From contig BOKF01000008.1 of the NCBI GenBank assembly GCA_016860845.1, forward strand, positions 1-64,000: 64,000 nucleotides of DNA, in the 5' to 3' direction. Of this stretch, positions 1-6,434 are shown piece by piece (within the stretch, counting starts at the first letter, position 1; each line of letters starts with the position of its first letter). A program made the translations under genes and the position numbers. Origin of the DNA: Chloroflexota bacterium. GTDB lineage: Bacteria; Chloroflexota; Anaerolineae; 4572-78; J111. The notes beneath the pieces were generated by a model, which saw only the letters and a program-made list of their open reading frames with translations, was not told the DNA's origin and searched no databases.

Positions 1-202
1 GTTCGGGGGCTTTCAGTTCAGCCGGTTTTACTTGGGGCAGTATTATCTGTAAACGCATCTTTCTATCCCGCGGGAATCAATGTTTCTCTTATTTTACCCC
101 AATTCCTACCAATGACTGAACGATCACGCAAGTTGCTGTATCTGGATTATCACGGTAAAATGCCACTTCTAGCCAAGAAACAAAAACAACGGGGGATTTA
201 CC

Positions 203-1576
203 TTGAAAGTCAGAATTACCACCTCGAATGATAAGCTCTTAAGCGCCTTAGAGGCTCAGTTTGAAGCCGTCAATGCCCAGATTCACGCCTTTATCCCCGA
301 AGAGGGACGTTTTGAGCGCCTCCGCCGCGACATGGCCGCCCTGGAGCAGCGATTCCCCGATCCGGCCACGCGCCCGCCTCTATATGGCGTGCCGATTGGC
401 GTTAAGGATATTTTTCACGTGGCTGGACTGCCGACCCAGGCCGGTTCTCGCCTGCCGTCGCACCTGTTGAGCGGCCCAGAAGCAGACTGTGTAACGCAAT
501 TGAAGGCAGCGGGGGCCTTGATTCTGGGCAAAACGGTGACGACCGAGTTTGCCTATTTTGCCCCTGGCCCGACCCGTAACCCGCACAACCTCAATCATAC
601 GCCGGGCGGGTCGAGCAGTGGCTCGGCGGCGGCAGTGGCGGCATGCCTGTGCCCGCTGGCCCTGGGGACGCAGACAATTGGTTCGGTGGTCCGTCCCGCT
701 TCATTTTGCGGCGTGGTAGGGTTCAAGCCAACCTCTGGCCGGGTTTCTACCGCCGGGGTGATTCCTCTTTCGCCTGCCCTCGATCATGTCGGTTTTTTTG
801 CCCAGGATTTGGCCTTTGCCGCCGTCGTGGCCAGTATCATTTGCCGGGGTTGGGACAGCCAGAAATTACAGACTGACCGGCCTGTCCTGGGTGTTCCCGT
901 TGGACCTTATTTGCAGCGAGCCAGCCAGGAGGCCCTGGCTCATTTTGAGGCAATGCAGCAGAAGCTGGCGCAGGCTGGGTTCGAAATTCGGCAGGTGGAA
1001 GCCATGCCCCATTTTGAGCAAATTGCGGAGCAGCATGTCGGCCTGGTGGCGGCTGAAGCGGCTGAGGTTCATCAGGAGTGGTTTGCCCGCCACGCCGACC
1101 TCTACCATCCTAAAACTGCGGCCTTAATTCAGCGGGGGCAGGGGATTCCGGCGGAGCAGATGAGTCGCTACCGGGCTGGGCGGGACGAGCTTCGCGCTCA
1201 CCTGGAAACGTTGATGGCCCAGCACGGCCTGTCGGCCTGGATTTCGCCCGCGGCAGTGGGGACTGCCCCGCCTACCCTGGAAAGCACCGGCGATCCCCTT
1301 ATGAATCTGCCCTGGACCTATGCTGGGCTGCCCGCCGTTAACCTACCGGCTGGTTTCTTGCCGAACAAGCTGCCCCTGGGCTTGCAGCTTGTGGCCGGCT
1401 GGGATCAGGATGAAAAGCTGTTGTCGTGGGCGCATCAGATTGCTCAGGCGGTTCTCCTGGCTGAAAATGTCGCCGCACCTTGCTCCACTTGCCCTTACGT
1501 CGCTGAGTGTTCTTACTTAGGGGAGCCGCTTCATTTTCATACTGCCATGGTTCAACCCCGACTCTTTGAAGAATAA
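203..1576 (+). CDS. amidase-signature family hydrolase
   Basis: A 457-residue amidase-signature enzyme that should hydrolyse an amide; the substrate cannot be read from the sequence. The Ser-cisSer-Lys triad is visible: Lys68 in GVKDIF, the glycine/serine loop GGSSSGS at about 135-141, and Ser161 in QTIGSVVRPAS. The start is TTG with GGGGGAT about eight bases upstream. The last 35 residues form an unusual tail with C-x2-C-x5-C (CSTCPYVAEC) followed by HFH, which could bind metal; this is inference. The gene stands alone, more than 350 bases from the cytochrome genes. Related family members include allophanate hydrolase, aryl-acylamidase and GatA; nothing selects one of these. Confidence 0.85.
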   Translation: MKVRITTSNDKLLSALEAQFEAVNAQIHAFIPEEGRFERLRRDMAALEQRFPDPATRPPLYGVPIGVKDIFHVAGLPTQAGSRLPSHLLSGPEADCVTQLKAAGALILGKTVTTEFAYFAPGPTRNPHNLNHTPGGSSSGSAAAVAACLCPLALGTQTIGSVVRPASFCGVVGFKPTSGRVSTAGVIPLSPALDHVGFFAQDLAFAAVVASIICRGWDSQKLQTDRPVLGVPVGPYLQRASQEALAHFEAMQQKLAQAGFEIRQVEAMPHFEQIAEQHVGLVAAEAAEVHQEWFARHADLYHPKTAALIQRGQGIPAEQMSRYRAGRDELRAHLETLMAQHGLSAWISPAAVGTAPPTLESTGDPLMNLPWTYAGLPAVNLPAGFLPNKLPLGLQLVAGWDQDEKLLSWAHQIAQAVLLAENVAAPCSTCPYVAECSYLGEPLHFHTAMVQPRLFEE

Positions 1577-1941
1577 AGAAAATTTGTGTAACAGGTTCAT
1601 GATTTTATTATACAGTGCAACTCTTCTTCCCGATGCTGCCTTCTCACAACTCACCCCAACGTGTTTGCCAACCATAAAATTACGAATATAATGGCCTGCA
1701 CATTCACCAAAAATTGAAATTCCAATAAGTAGGACAGCGTTCTCTTGGAGTGAATAGCCCCTGGCAGGTTTGTTGGGTATTTATTGCCTCTTGCCCAACA
1801 GCCGTCATTTGTGTTTAGCTCTCTGCTTTTCTGCCGATACTGCTGCCTAAACTGAATATCTGGCAAGTTGACTGCCTATGCTGAGGCAGTCTTTTTGACA
1901 TCCCTTTGGGTTAACCACAGCGAAAGGAGCGAGGAGTTTAT
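1577..1941. other. intergenic region, 365 bases
   Basis: This gap between the amidase and the cytochrome operon holds an inverted repeat (TGTTGGG near 1770 pairing with CCCAACA near 1798) and, near its right end, a terminator-like hairpin. A 71-codon minus-strand frame covers 1651-1866, but it has no recognisable domain or clear ribosome binding site. I see no tRNA or riboswitch and no convincing promoter. Confidence 0.5.
1870..1896 (+). terminator. hairpin plus T-run upstream of the cbb3 operon
   Basis: GACTGCCT (1870-1877) and AGGCAGTC (1884-1891) form an 8-bp stem with a 6-base loop, followed by TTTTT. It lies 294 bases after the amidase stop and only 45 bases before the cytochrome start. 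It may end read-through or act as a leader attenuator. Confidence 0.6.
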
Positions 1942-2673
1942 ATGGTCGCAAGAATGTTCTCTTGGCTGGCCGGCCTGACTCTGGTTCTGGTCTTTTTGGT
2001 GATTATCAGCCCAGACCTGTTTCGGGGATACGTCTTCAGTGAAGACCGGCGCAGCAGCGGCAGGCGAGTCTACGAAACCTACTGTATCGGCTGCCACGGG
2101 CAAAATGGTCTGGGAGATGGGGAGGCGTCTATTTTTCTCAACCCTAAACCCAGGAATTTTGTCAACGGCCAATTCAAGTTTTTCTATTTTGGTGAGCCGG
2201 GGCCGTTCCCCTCGGATGACAGCCTCAAGATTACCATTCGCAATGGTATTCAAGGCTCGGCAATGCCCGCTTTTCCCCTCCTGACCGACCAGGAGATCAG
2301 CGATGTCACGACCTATCTCAAAAGCCTGCGTCAAGGGGGGTGGATTGAACCCGAACCCATCCAGGCTGCGGCTGGTTTGACTCCTATTGAGGGAACAACT
2401 GCCGCCGAAATATTCAACAATGCGGGCTGCAACACCTGCCACCAGCTTGACCCGCTAGGCGCAGTGGGCGGCGTCGGGCCAAATCTTACCCAGGTCGGCG
2501 CTCGCCTCACCGTGGACGAGATAAAGGAGTCGATTACCAACCCCGCCGCTGTTACGGCCGCCGAATGTCCGGCCGGCCCCTGTCCCCAGGGGGTGATGCC
2601 TCAGAACTTCAAAGACCGGCTGACACCGGAACAAATTGATACCCTATCCAACTTTTTAGTAGAGCAAAAGTAA
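1942..2673 (+). CDS. membrane-anchored diheme cytochrome c (CcoP-like)
   Basis: A 243-residue c-type cytochrome with one N-terminal membrane anchor (about residues 7-24) and two heme sites: CIGCH (48-52) and CNTCH (163-167). Probable axial methionines lie in GSAMPAFP (Met108) and GVMPQ (about 221). The heme domains should face outside and pass electrons to CcoN/CcoO, the job of CcoP/FixP. Unlike canonical CcoP, the two-helix FixP_N-type front is absent, and a similar segment sits in the gene at 5151. The start has GAGGAG at five bases. It is the first gene of a tightly spaced operon. Assignment to the oxidase rests on position; the gene could be another diheme cytochrome. Confidence 0.85.
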   Translation: MVARMFSWLAGLTLVLVFLVIISPDLFRGYVFSEDRRSSGRRVYETYCIGCHGQNGLGDGEASIFLNPKPRNFVNGQFKFFYFGEPGPFPSDDSLKITIRNGIQGSAMPAFPLLTDQEISDVTTYLKSLRQGGWIEPEPIQAAAGLTPIEGTTAAEIFNNAGCNTCHQLDPLGAVGGVGPNLTQVGARLTVDEIKESITNPAAVTAAECPAGPCPQGVMPQNFKDRLTPEQIDTLSNFLVEQK

Positions 2674-2690
2674 CAAGGAGGAAAGATAAG

Positions 2691-4148
2691 ATGACCGTCG
2701 CTGTCGCTGCAAAAAGAGGGGCAAAACCGCTGGTCCCACAACCCTTAATCAACTTGGGGTTAGTCAAGTTCCACATGGCCGCCGGTTTTATCTTTTTAAT
2801 CATTGCCATGTTATGGGGCATTTTCTACGCGCTTCAGCTTAACAATTTGTACCCGTTCCCCGGCATCGAGCTTTTTTCGCCGGGCCGGGTGCGGATGGTT
2901 CACACCAACGGGGTCGCCTACGGATTTATAGTCAACGTTTTTCTGGCAGCTCTGTACTGGGCTGTGCCGCGCTTGACCCAGCGCCGGGTGCTAAGCGATT
3001 TGCTGGGCTGGTTGATTTTCTGGGTTTACCTGTTCATTATCCTCTGGACGGTAGTGGGTATTCATCTCGGCTATGCCCAGGCGGTCGAATGGGGCGAAAC
3101 TCCCGGCGCTTTTGCCGCCAACGGAAGCTGGCTCTTCCCCATTGACGAGTTGGTGATGGTCGGCCTGGTCTTGATCGCCATCCAATTTCTGACCCCTATC
3201 TTTCAATTTGGCAGCAAGCAGCCGATGTATGTCAGCCTGTGGTACTTCTCCGTGGCTTTCATCTGGGTTATTTTGACCTACGCTATGGGCAACTACCTGC
3301 CGGAGTTCATCCCTGGCGCCGGTGGGGCTACCTTTGTCGGGCTGTTCATCCACGATCTGGTCGGGCTGCTGGTGACGCCGCTCGGCTGGGGCATGATGTA
3401 CTACTTTGTGCCCTCGCTGTTGAAAAAGCCGATCTGGAGCCATGCCGTATCGCTGCTGGGCTTTTGGGGGCTGGCTTTCTTCTATCCCCTGCAAGGGGTG
3501 CATCACTTCATTTATAGTACCATCCCCATGTTCGCCCAGTTTGGGGCCGTTGTCTCTACCGTCGCCATCGAGATTATGGTTGTCACGGTTTTCATCAACT
3601 TCTTTATGACCCTGCGGGGCCGCGAGATTGCTCCGGTGACCAATATGCCCATTCGCTGGTTTTACACCGGGATGGTCTTTTATGTTATCACCTGCATCCA
3701 GTGCGCAGTGCATGTGCAGTTCTGGGCGCAGGAGTTTGTCCATTTCACCGATTGGGTGGTGGGCCATGCTCATCTGATTATGTTCGGCACCTTTGGTTTC
3801 TGGCTCATCGGCATCACCACCGACCTGTGGCCGCGGGTCGTAGGCCGGAAAAACTGGTGGTCGCCTGCATTACACGAGGCGGTTTTTTGGATGTGCACCA
3901 TTGGCCTGGCCTCGATGTTTGTGGCGCTGACTTCCGCCGGTCTGGTCGAGGGCTACCTGTGGAAGGGCCTGGCGCCCTGGGAGGTGTCGCTGCAATCGGT
4001 GCGGCTGATCTGGCTGTTCCGCACGGCAACCGGTCTGCTGATGTTTGCCGGGGTGCTGCTCTTTGCTTTCAATATGTATATGACCGCCACCACTCCCGAA
4101 GGTGAAGAGGCCGCGCTGGGCTTAAAAGTAGCGGCTCCGGCTAAGTAA
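2691..4148 (+). CDS. ccoN: cbb3-type cytochrome c oxidase subunit I (CcoN)
   Basis: The 485-residue catalytic subunit of a cbb3 heme-copper oxidase, which reduces O2 and pumps protons. It is polytopic, with about 12 helices. Conserved positions seen: His71 in MVHTNG (low-spin heme), His221 in HDLVG, His271-His272 in GVHHF (CuB), Tyr265 in FYPL six residues before the His pair (the cross-linked tyrosine of cbb3 enzymes), and His359/His361 in GHAHL. Family identity is therefore firm. AAGGAGG precedes the ATG. Genes on both sides encode heme c subunits, with gaps of 17 and 16 bases, consistent with one transcript. Confidence 0.97.
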   Translation: MTVAVAAKRGAKPLVPQPLINLGLVKFHMAAGFIFLIIAMLWGIFYALQLNNLYPFPGIELFSPGRVRMVHTNGVAYGFIVNVFLAALYWAVPRLTQRRVLSDLLGWLIFWVYLFIILWTVVGIHLGYAQAVEWGETPGAFAANGSWLFPIDELVMVGLVLIAIQFLTPIFQFGSKQPMYVSLWYFSVAFIWVILTYAMGNYLPEFIPGAGGATFVGLFIHDLVGLLVTPLGWGMMYYFVPSLLKKPIWSHAVSLLGFWGLAFFYPLQGVHHFIYSTIPMFAQFGAVVSTVAIEIMVVTVFINFFMTLRGREIAPVTNMPIRWFYTGMVFYVITCIQCAVHVQFWAQEFVHFTDWVVGHAHLIMFGTFGFWLIGITTDLWPRVVGRKNWWSPALHEAVFWMCTIGLASMFVALTSAGLVEGYLWKGLAPWEVSLQSVRLIWLFRTATGLLMFAGVLLFAFNMYMTATTPEGEEAALGLKVAAPAK

Positions 4149-4164
4149 GAAGAGGAGAGCTTCA

Positions 4165-4767
4165 ATGGAAAACACGATTGAAAAATTTCAGTTTATCTTC
4201 CTGGTCGCGGGAATTGGCTTCTTTGTTTTGGCCTTCATTGTCTCCGGCGTGGTTACGGTGAACGCCTTGACCAATCTGCCTTATACCACCCTGGATGAGC
4301 TGTCACAGGATGTCAGCCCCTATTTTACGGCTCTCTCCAAACAATATCCGGAGCAGTTTGAAAAGTATTATCCGGGCGGGCCTACCCCCGAAAATTACCG
4401 CGAGGCGCTTATGTTAGCCCGCAATACCTACATCGGCGAAGCCTGCTGGCACTGCCACTCGCAGCAAGTGCGGCCTGTGGCTAATGAAGATGTGCGCTTT
4501 GGCCCTGTTTCCACCGCCGCCGAGCAGCAGCATGAGCTGATGATGCCGCAGTTGATGGGGACGCGCCGGGTCGGGCCTGACCTCTCCCGCGAAGGCGGCT
4601 TCCGCTCCAACGACTGGCATGCCGCTCATTTCTACAATCCCCGCTCGGTCGCGCCAACCTCGGTCATGCCGAGCTACACCTGGTTCTTTGATGGGCAGCA
4701 GCCCAACAAAAAGGGCCTGGCCATGATTGCCTACATGCAGTGGTTGGGTACGAATGTAGAACGATGA
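4165..4767 (+). CDS. ccoO: cbb3 oxidase monoheme cytochrome c subunit (CcoO)
   Basis: A 200-residue monoheme subunit with an N-terminal membrane helix (about 10-32), the heme site CWHCH (94-98) followed by SQQVRPV, which is typical of FixO/CcoO, and a likely axial Met in SVMPSYTW near residue 180. It receives electrons from the CcoP-type cytochrome and passes them to CcoN. Length fits the shorter CcoO proteins. A ribosome binding site AGGAGAG precedes the ATG. A perfect palindrome follows 8 bases after the stop and separates it from the next small gene. Confidence 0.94.
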   Translation: MENTIEKFQFIFLVAGIGFFVLAFIVSGVVTVNALTNLPYTTLDELSQDVSPYFTALSKQYPEQFEKYYPGGPTPENYREALMLARNTYIGEACWHCHSQQVRPVANEDVRFGPVSTAAEQQHELMMPQLMGTRRVGPDLSREGGFRSNDWHAAHFYNPRSVAPTSVMPSYTWFFDGQQPNKKGLAMIAYMQWLGTNVER

Positions 4768-4775
4768 CGCGAGGA

Positions 4776-4801
4776 GTAGGACAAACTTAAGTTTGTCCTA
4801 C
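4776..4801. repeat. 26-bp perfect palindrome, dispersed-repeat type
   Basis: GTAGGACAAACTT is followed directly by its exact reverse complement. A sibling with the same GTAGGACAA arms lies at 59149-59175. Here it sits between ccoO and the next gene and could fold in the mRNA. Without a T-run it is not a normal terminator. Confidence 0.8.
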
Positions 4802-4823
4802 AAAACTATTAGGAGTTGTCATA

Positions 4824-5138
4824 ATGACTAAAAATCGCTTCAAAGATGGTAAATTTATCTCGGTAATGGTGGTAGCCATCACGGTTGGCGCAGCCGGTCT
4901 AACCTTCTTGTTTAAGCTCTACGAATTTGTGGCCGCTTCGACCACGGGGGTGCTGCCCGGCATCGTTACGGCCACGGTTTTGCCCTACTTCTTTATCAGC
5001 GGCGGCTTTCTGCTCCTGGCTGCCTGGGCCTGGGCGGGCGGGCATTACAAGAACGTCGAAGGGGTTAAGCGCGATATGCTTGAGCAAGAAGAGGCTTACG
5101 AAAAACTGGATGAGCACCAACTCTTCTATAATGGCTAG
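4824..5138 (+). CDS. small two-helix membrane protein in the cbb3 operon
   Basis: A 104-residue protein with two predicted membrane helices (about 12-33 and 45-67) and a charged C-terminal tail rich in Glu/Lys (KRDMLEQEEAYEKLDEHQ). No family is recognised. Position between ccoO and the CcoP-anchor-like gene suggests an accessory oxidase subunit, as CcoQ/FixQ is elsewhere, but CcoQ has one helix and no similarity can be claimed. AGGAG lies eight bases before the ATG. The next gene starts 12 bases downstream. Confidence 0.75.
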   Translation: MTKNRFKDGKFISVMVVAITVGAAGLTFLFKLYEFVAASTTGVLPGIVTATVLPYFFISGGFLLLAAWAWAGGHYKNVEGVKRDMLEQEEAYEKLDEHQLFYNG

Positions 5139-5150
5139 GGGGATACAACG

Positions 5151-5633
5151 ATGAGACAACCTACACAGAAACTAATTATTTTTGCACTGGTAGCCCTGGG
5201 CGCCGGTTATGCCGTTTCTTTTGTAGTCATGACCTTTATCTTGGACGCTCCTCTGCGCCTCTATGGTTTTGGTAATTTGACGTTGGTGGCTCTTTTAGTT
5301 GCCTTCCTGCTCGTGGTTTGGCTCGATAAACCGATGGATTTGGGCTTTTTCAAATGGCCGGCGGCCAAGCCAAAGGCTGAAAAGAAAAGCGCTGAAACCG
5401 TTGCCAGCCACCCGCAAGCCGGTCAAGAGGAGCCAGGAGTGCAAATTCAAATACCCAAAGGAACGATGTTCCCTTACGAAACGCCTTCGGAGCATTGGGA
5501 CGTTAACTTTGGCGACGGCAAGCAGGTCTATCAAGGGGCTGATCTGCCGGTCTGGATTTTGGCCGGCTGGGCCGCCTTTATTATCTGGGCGGTGATTTAC
5601 CTCATTTCCGGCCTGCCGACCTTTCACTACTAA
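5151..5633 (+). CDS. membrane protein with CcoP-type anchor segment
   Basis: A 160-residue protein with two N-terminal helices (about 10-31 and 40-60), a Lys/Ala/Glu-rich linker, and a C-terminal helix. The end, HWDVN...ADLPVWILAGWAAFIIWAVIYL, recalls the FixP_N front of CcoP (an HVWDGI...PLPRWWL-type pattern ending in VYL) by eye. No heme motif is present. I infer that it supplies the membrane part of a split CcoP, with the diheme cytochrome at 1942 as the other half. It could equally be an unrelated small subunit. The spacing of 12 bases from the preceding gene supports co-translation. Confidence 0.7.
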   Translation: MRQPTQKLIIFALVALGAGYAVSFVVMTFILDAPLRLYGFGNLTLVALLVAFLLVVWLDKPMDLGFFKWPAAKPKAEKKSAETVASHPQAGQEEPGVQIQIPKGTMFPYETPSEHWDVNFGDGKQVYQGADLPVWILAGWAAFIIWAVIYLISGLPTFHY

Positions 5634-5641
5634 GGCATCGC

Positions 5642-6370
5642 ATGCACCCGCACCATCTCACGGATGAATTCAGTTTTTTCCTGCTATTGGCCACCGGCCT
5701 GCTGACCGGCCTGAGCCACTGCGTAGGCATGTGCGGCCCGCTGGTGGGCGCATTTGCCCTGCGCCGCCGGGCTGAGCGCCAGGAAATTTCCACGTCCTTA
5801 CTGCTCTTTCAGATAGGCCGGATTACCACCTACATGCTCCTGGGCCTGGCGCTCGGCTGGCTGGGTTCGCTGCTTGAGGGAGGTATCTCGCTGCAAGGCT
5901 GGCAGGGGGGGCTGTCGGTGGTCTTGGGCGTGGTGATGGTGCTGCTTGGCCTGAGTTTAATGGGACTCCTGCCCGCGTGGCGCTGGTCGGCAGCGACGGC
6001 CCTGGCTCGTCCGGTGAGCGGCTGGCTGAAATACTGGCTCGTCTCACCCCATCCGTTCGCGCCTTTTGCTCTGGGCGTGGTTAACGGCCTGCTGCCCTGT
6101 GGAGCAGTTTATGCCATGGGGGTATTGGCCGCTACCAGCGGCGACCCGCTCAAAGGAGCGACTGTGATGCTCATCTTTGGCCTGGGCACACTGCCGGCTA
6201 TGTTAGGGATTGGCCTGGCGGCGGCATGGTTGAGCCTGCGCTGGCGGACTGGTTTTTACCGGGTAGCCGCGCTGCTGGTTGTTATAGTTGGATTGCAGTT
6301 GACACTGCGCGGCCTGGCGACCAGCGGCCAGTTTCCTCACGCGGCGATTGGAAGCGTGATGTTGTGGTAG
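5642..6370 (+). CDS. SafE/DsbD-type membrane protein, oxidase biogenesis
   Basis: A 242-residue polytopic protein of the sulfite exporter TauE/SafE / DsbD_2 group. The N-terminal signature GLSHCVGMCGPLVGAF (about 23-38) with its Cys pair, and a second half carrying GVVNGLLPCGAVYA with another Cys, are typical. Homologues with this CGMCGP motif commonly sit beside ccoN-I and are thought to help move or reduce copper during oxidase assembly; this is family knowledge, not shown here. Start eight bases after the preceding stop, with a weak AAGG site. Confidence 0.82.
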   Translation: MHPHHLTDEFSFFLLLATGLLTGLSHCVGMCGPLVGAFALRRRAERQEISTSLLLFQIGRITTYMLLGLALGWLGSLLEGGISLQGWQGGLSVVLGVVMVLLGLSLMGLLPAWRWSAATALARPVSGWLKYWLVSPHPFAPFALGVVNGLLPCGAVYAMGVLAATSGDPLKGATVMLIFGLGTLPAMLGIGLAAAWLSLRWRTGFYRVAALLVVIVGLQLTLRGLATSGQFPHAAIGSVMLW

Positions 6371-6371
6371 A

Positions 6372-6403
6372 AATCAGCGAATCGGTGAATAGGCGAATGG
6401 CGA
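6372..6403. repeat. short degenerate repeat (GCGAATCGGTGAATAGGCGAATGGCG)-like, intergenic
   Basis: Between the SafE-like gene and ccoI lies a run of GCGAAT/GTGAAT/GCGAAT words that repeat every 8 to 10 bases. It resembles low-complexity spacer repeats. No function is evident. Confidence 0.4.
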
Positions 6404-6434
6404 AAGTTGTTGGGGTAGTTTTGAGGACGTGAAT

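Noticed and set aside
1651..1866. 71-codon minus-strand frame in the first large gap
   Set aside because: No ribosome site, domain or membrane-protein logic clear enough, and the gap is rich in inverted repeats.
1895..1900. TTGACA just before the cytochrome operon as a -35 box
   Set aside because: No -10 hexamer at 16-18 bases; the word is made by the T-run of the hairpin.
2991..3773. 260-codon frame antisense to ccoN
   Set aside because: Composition (His/Gln/Asp-rich) is that of a mirror frame of a membrane protein gene; ccoN itself is certain.
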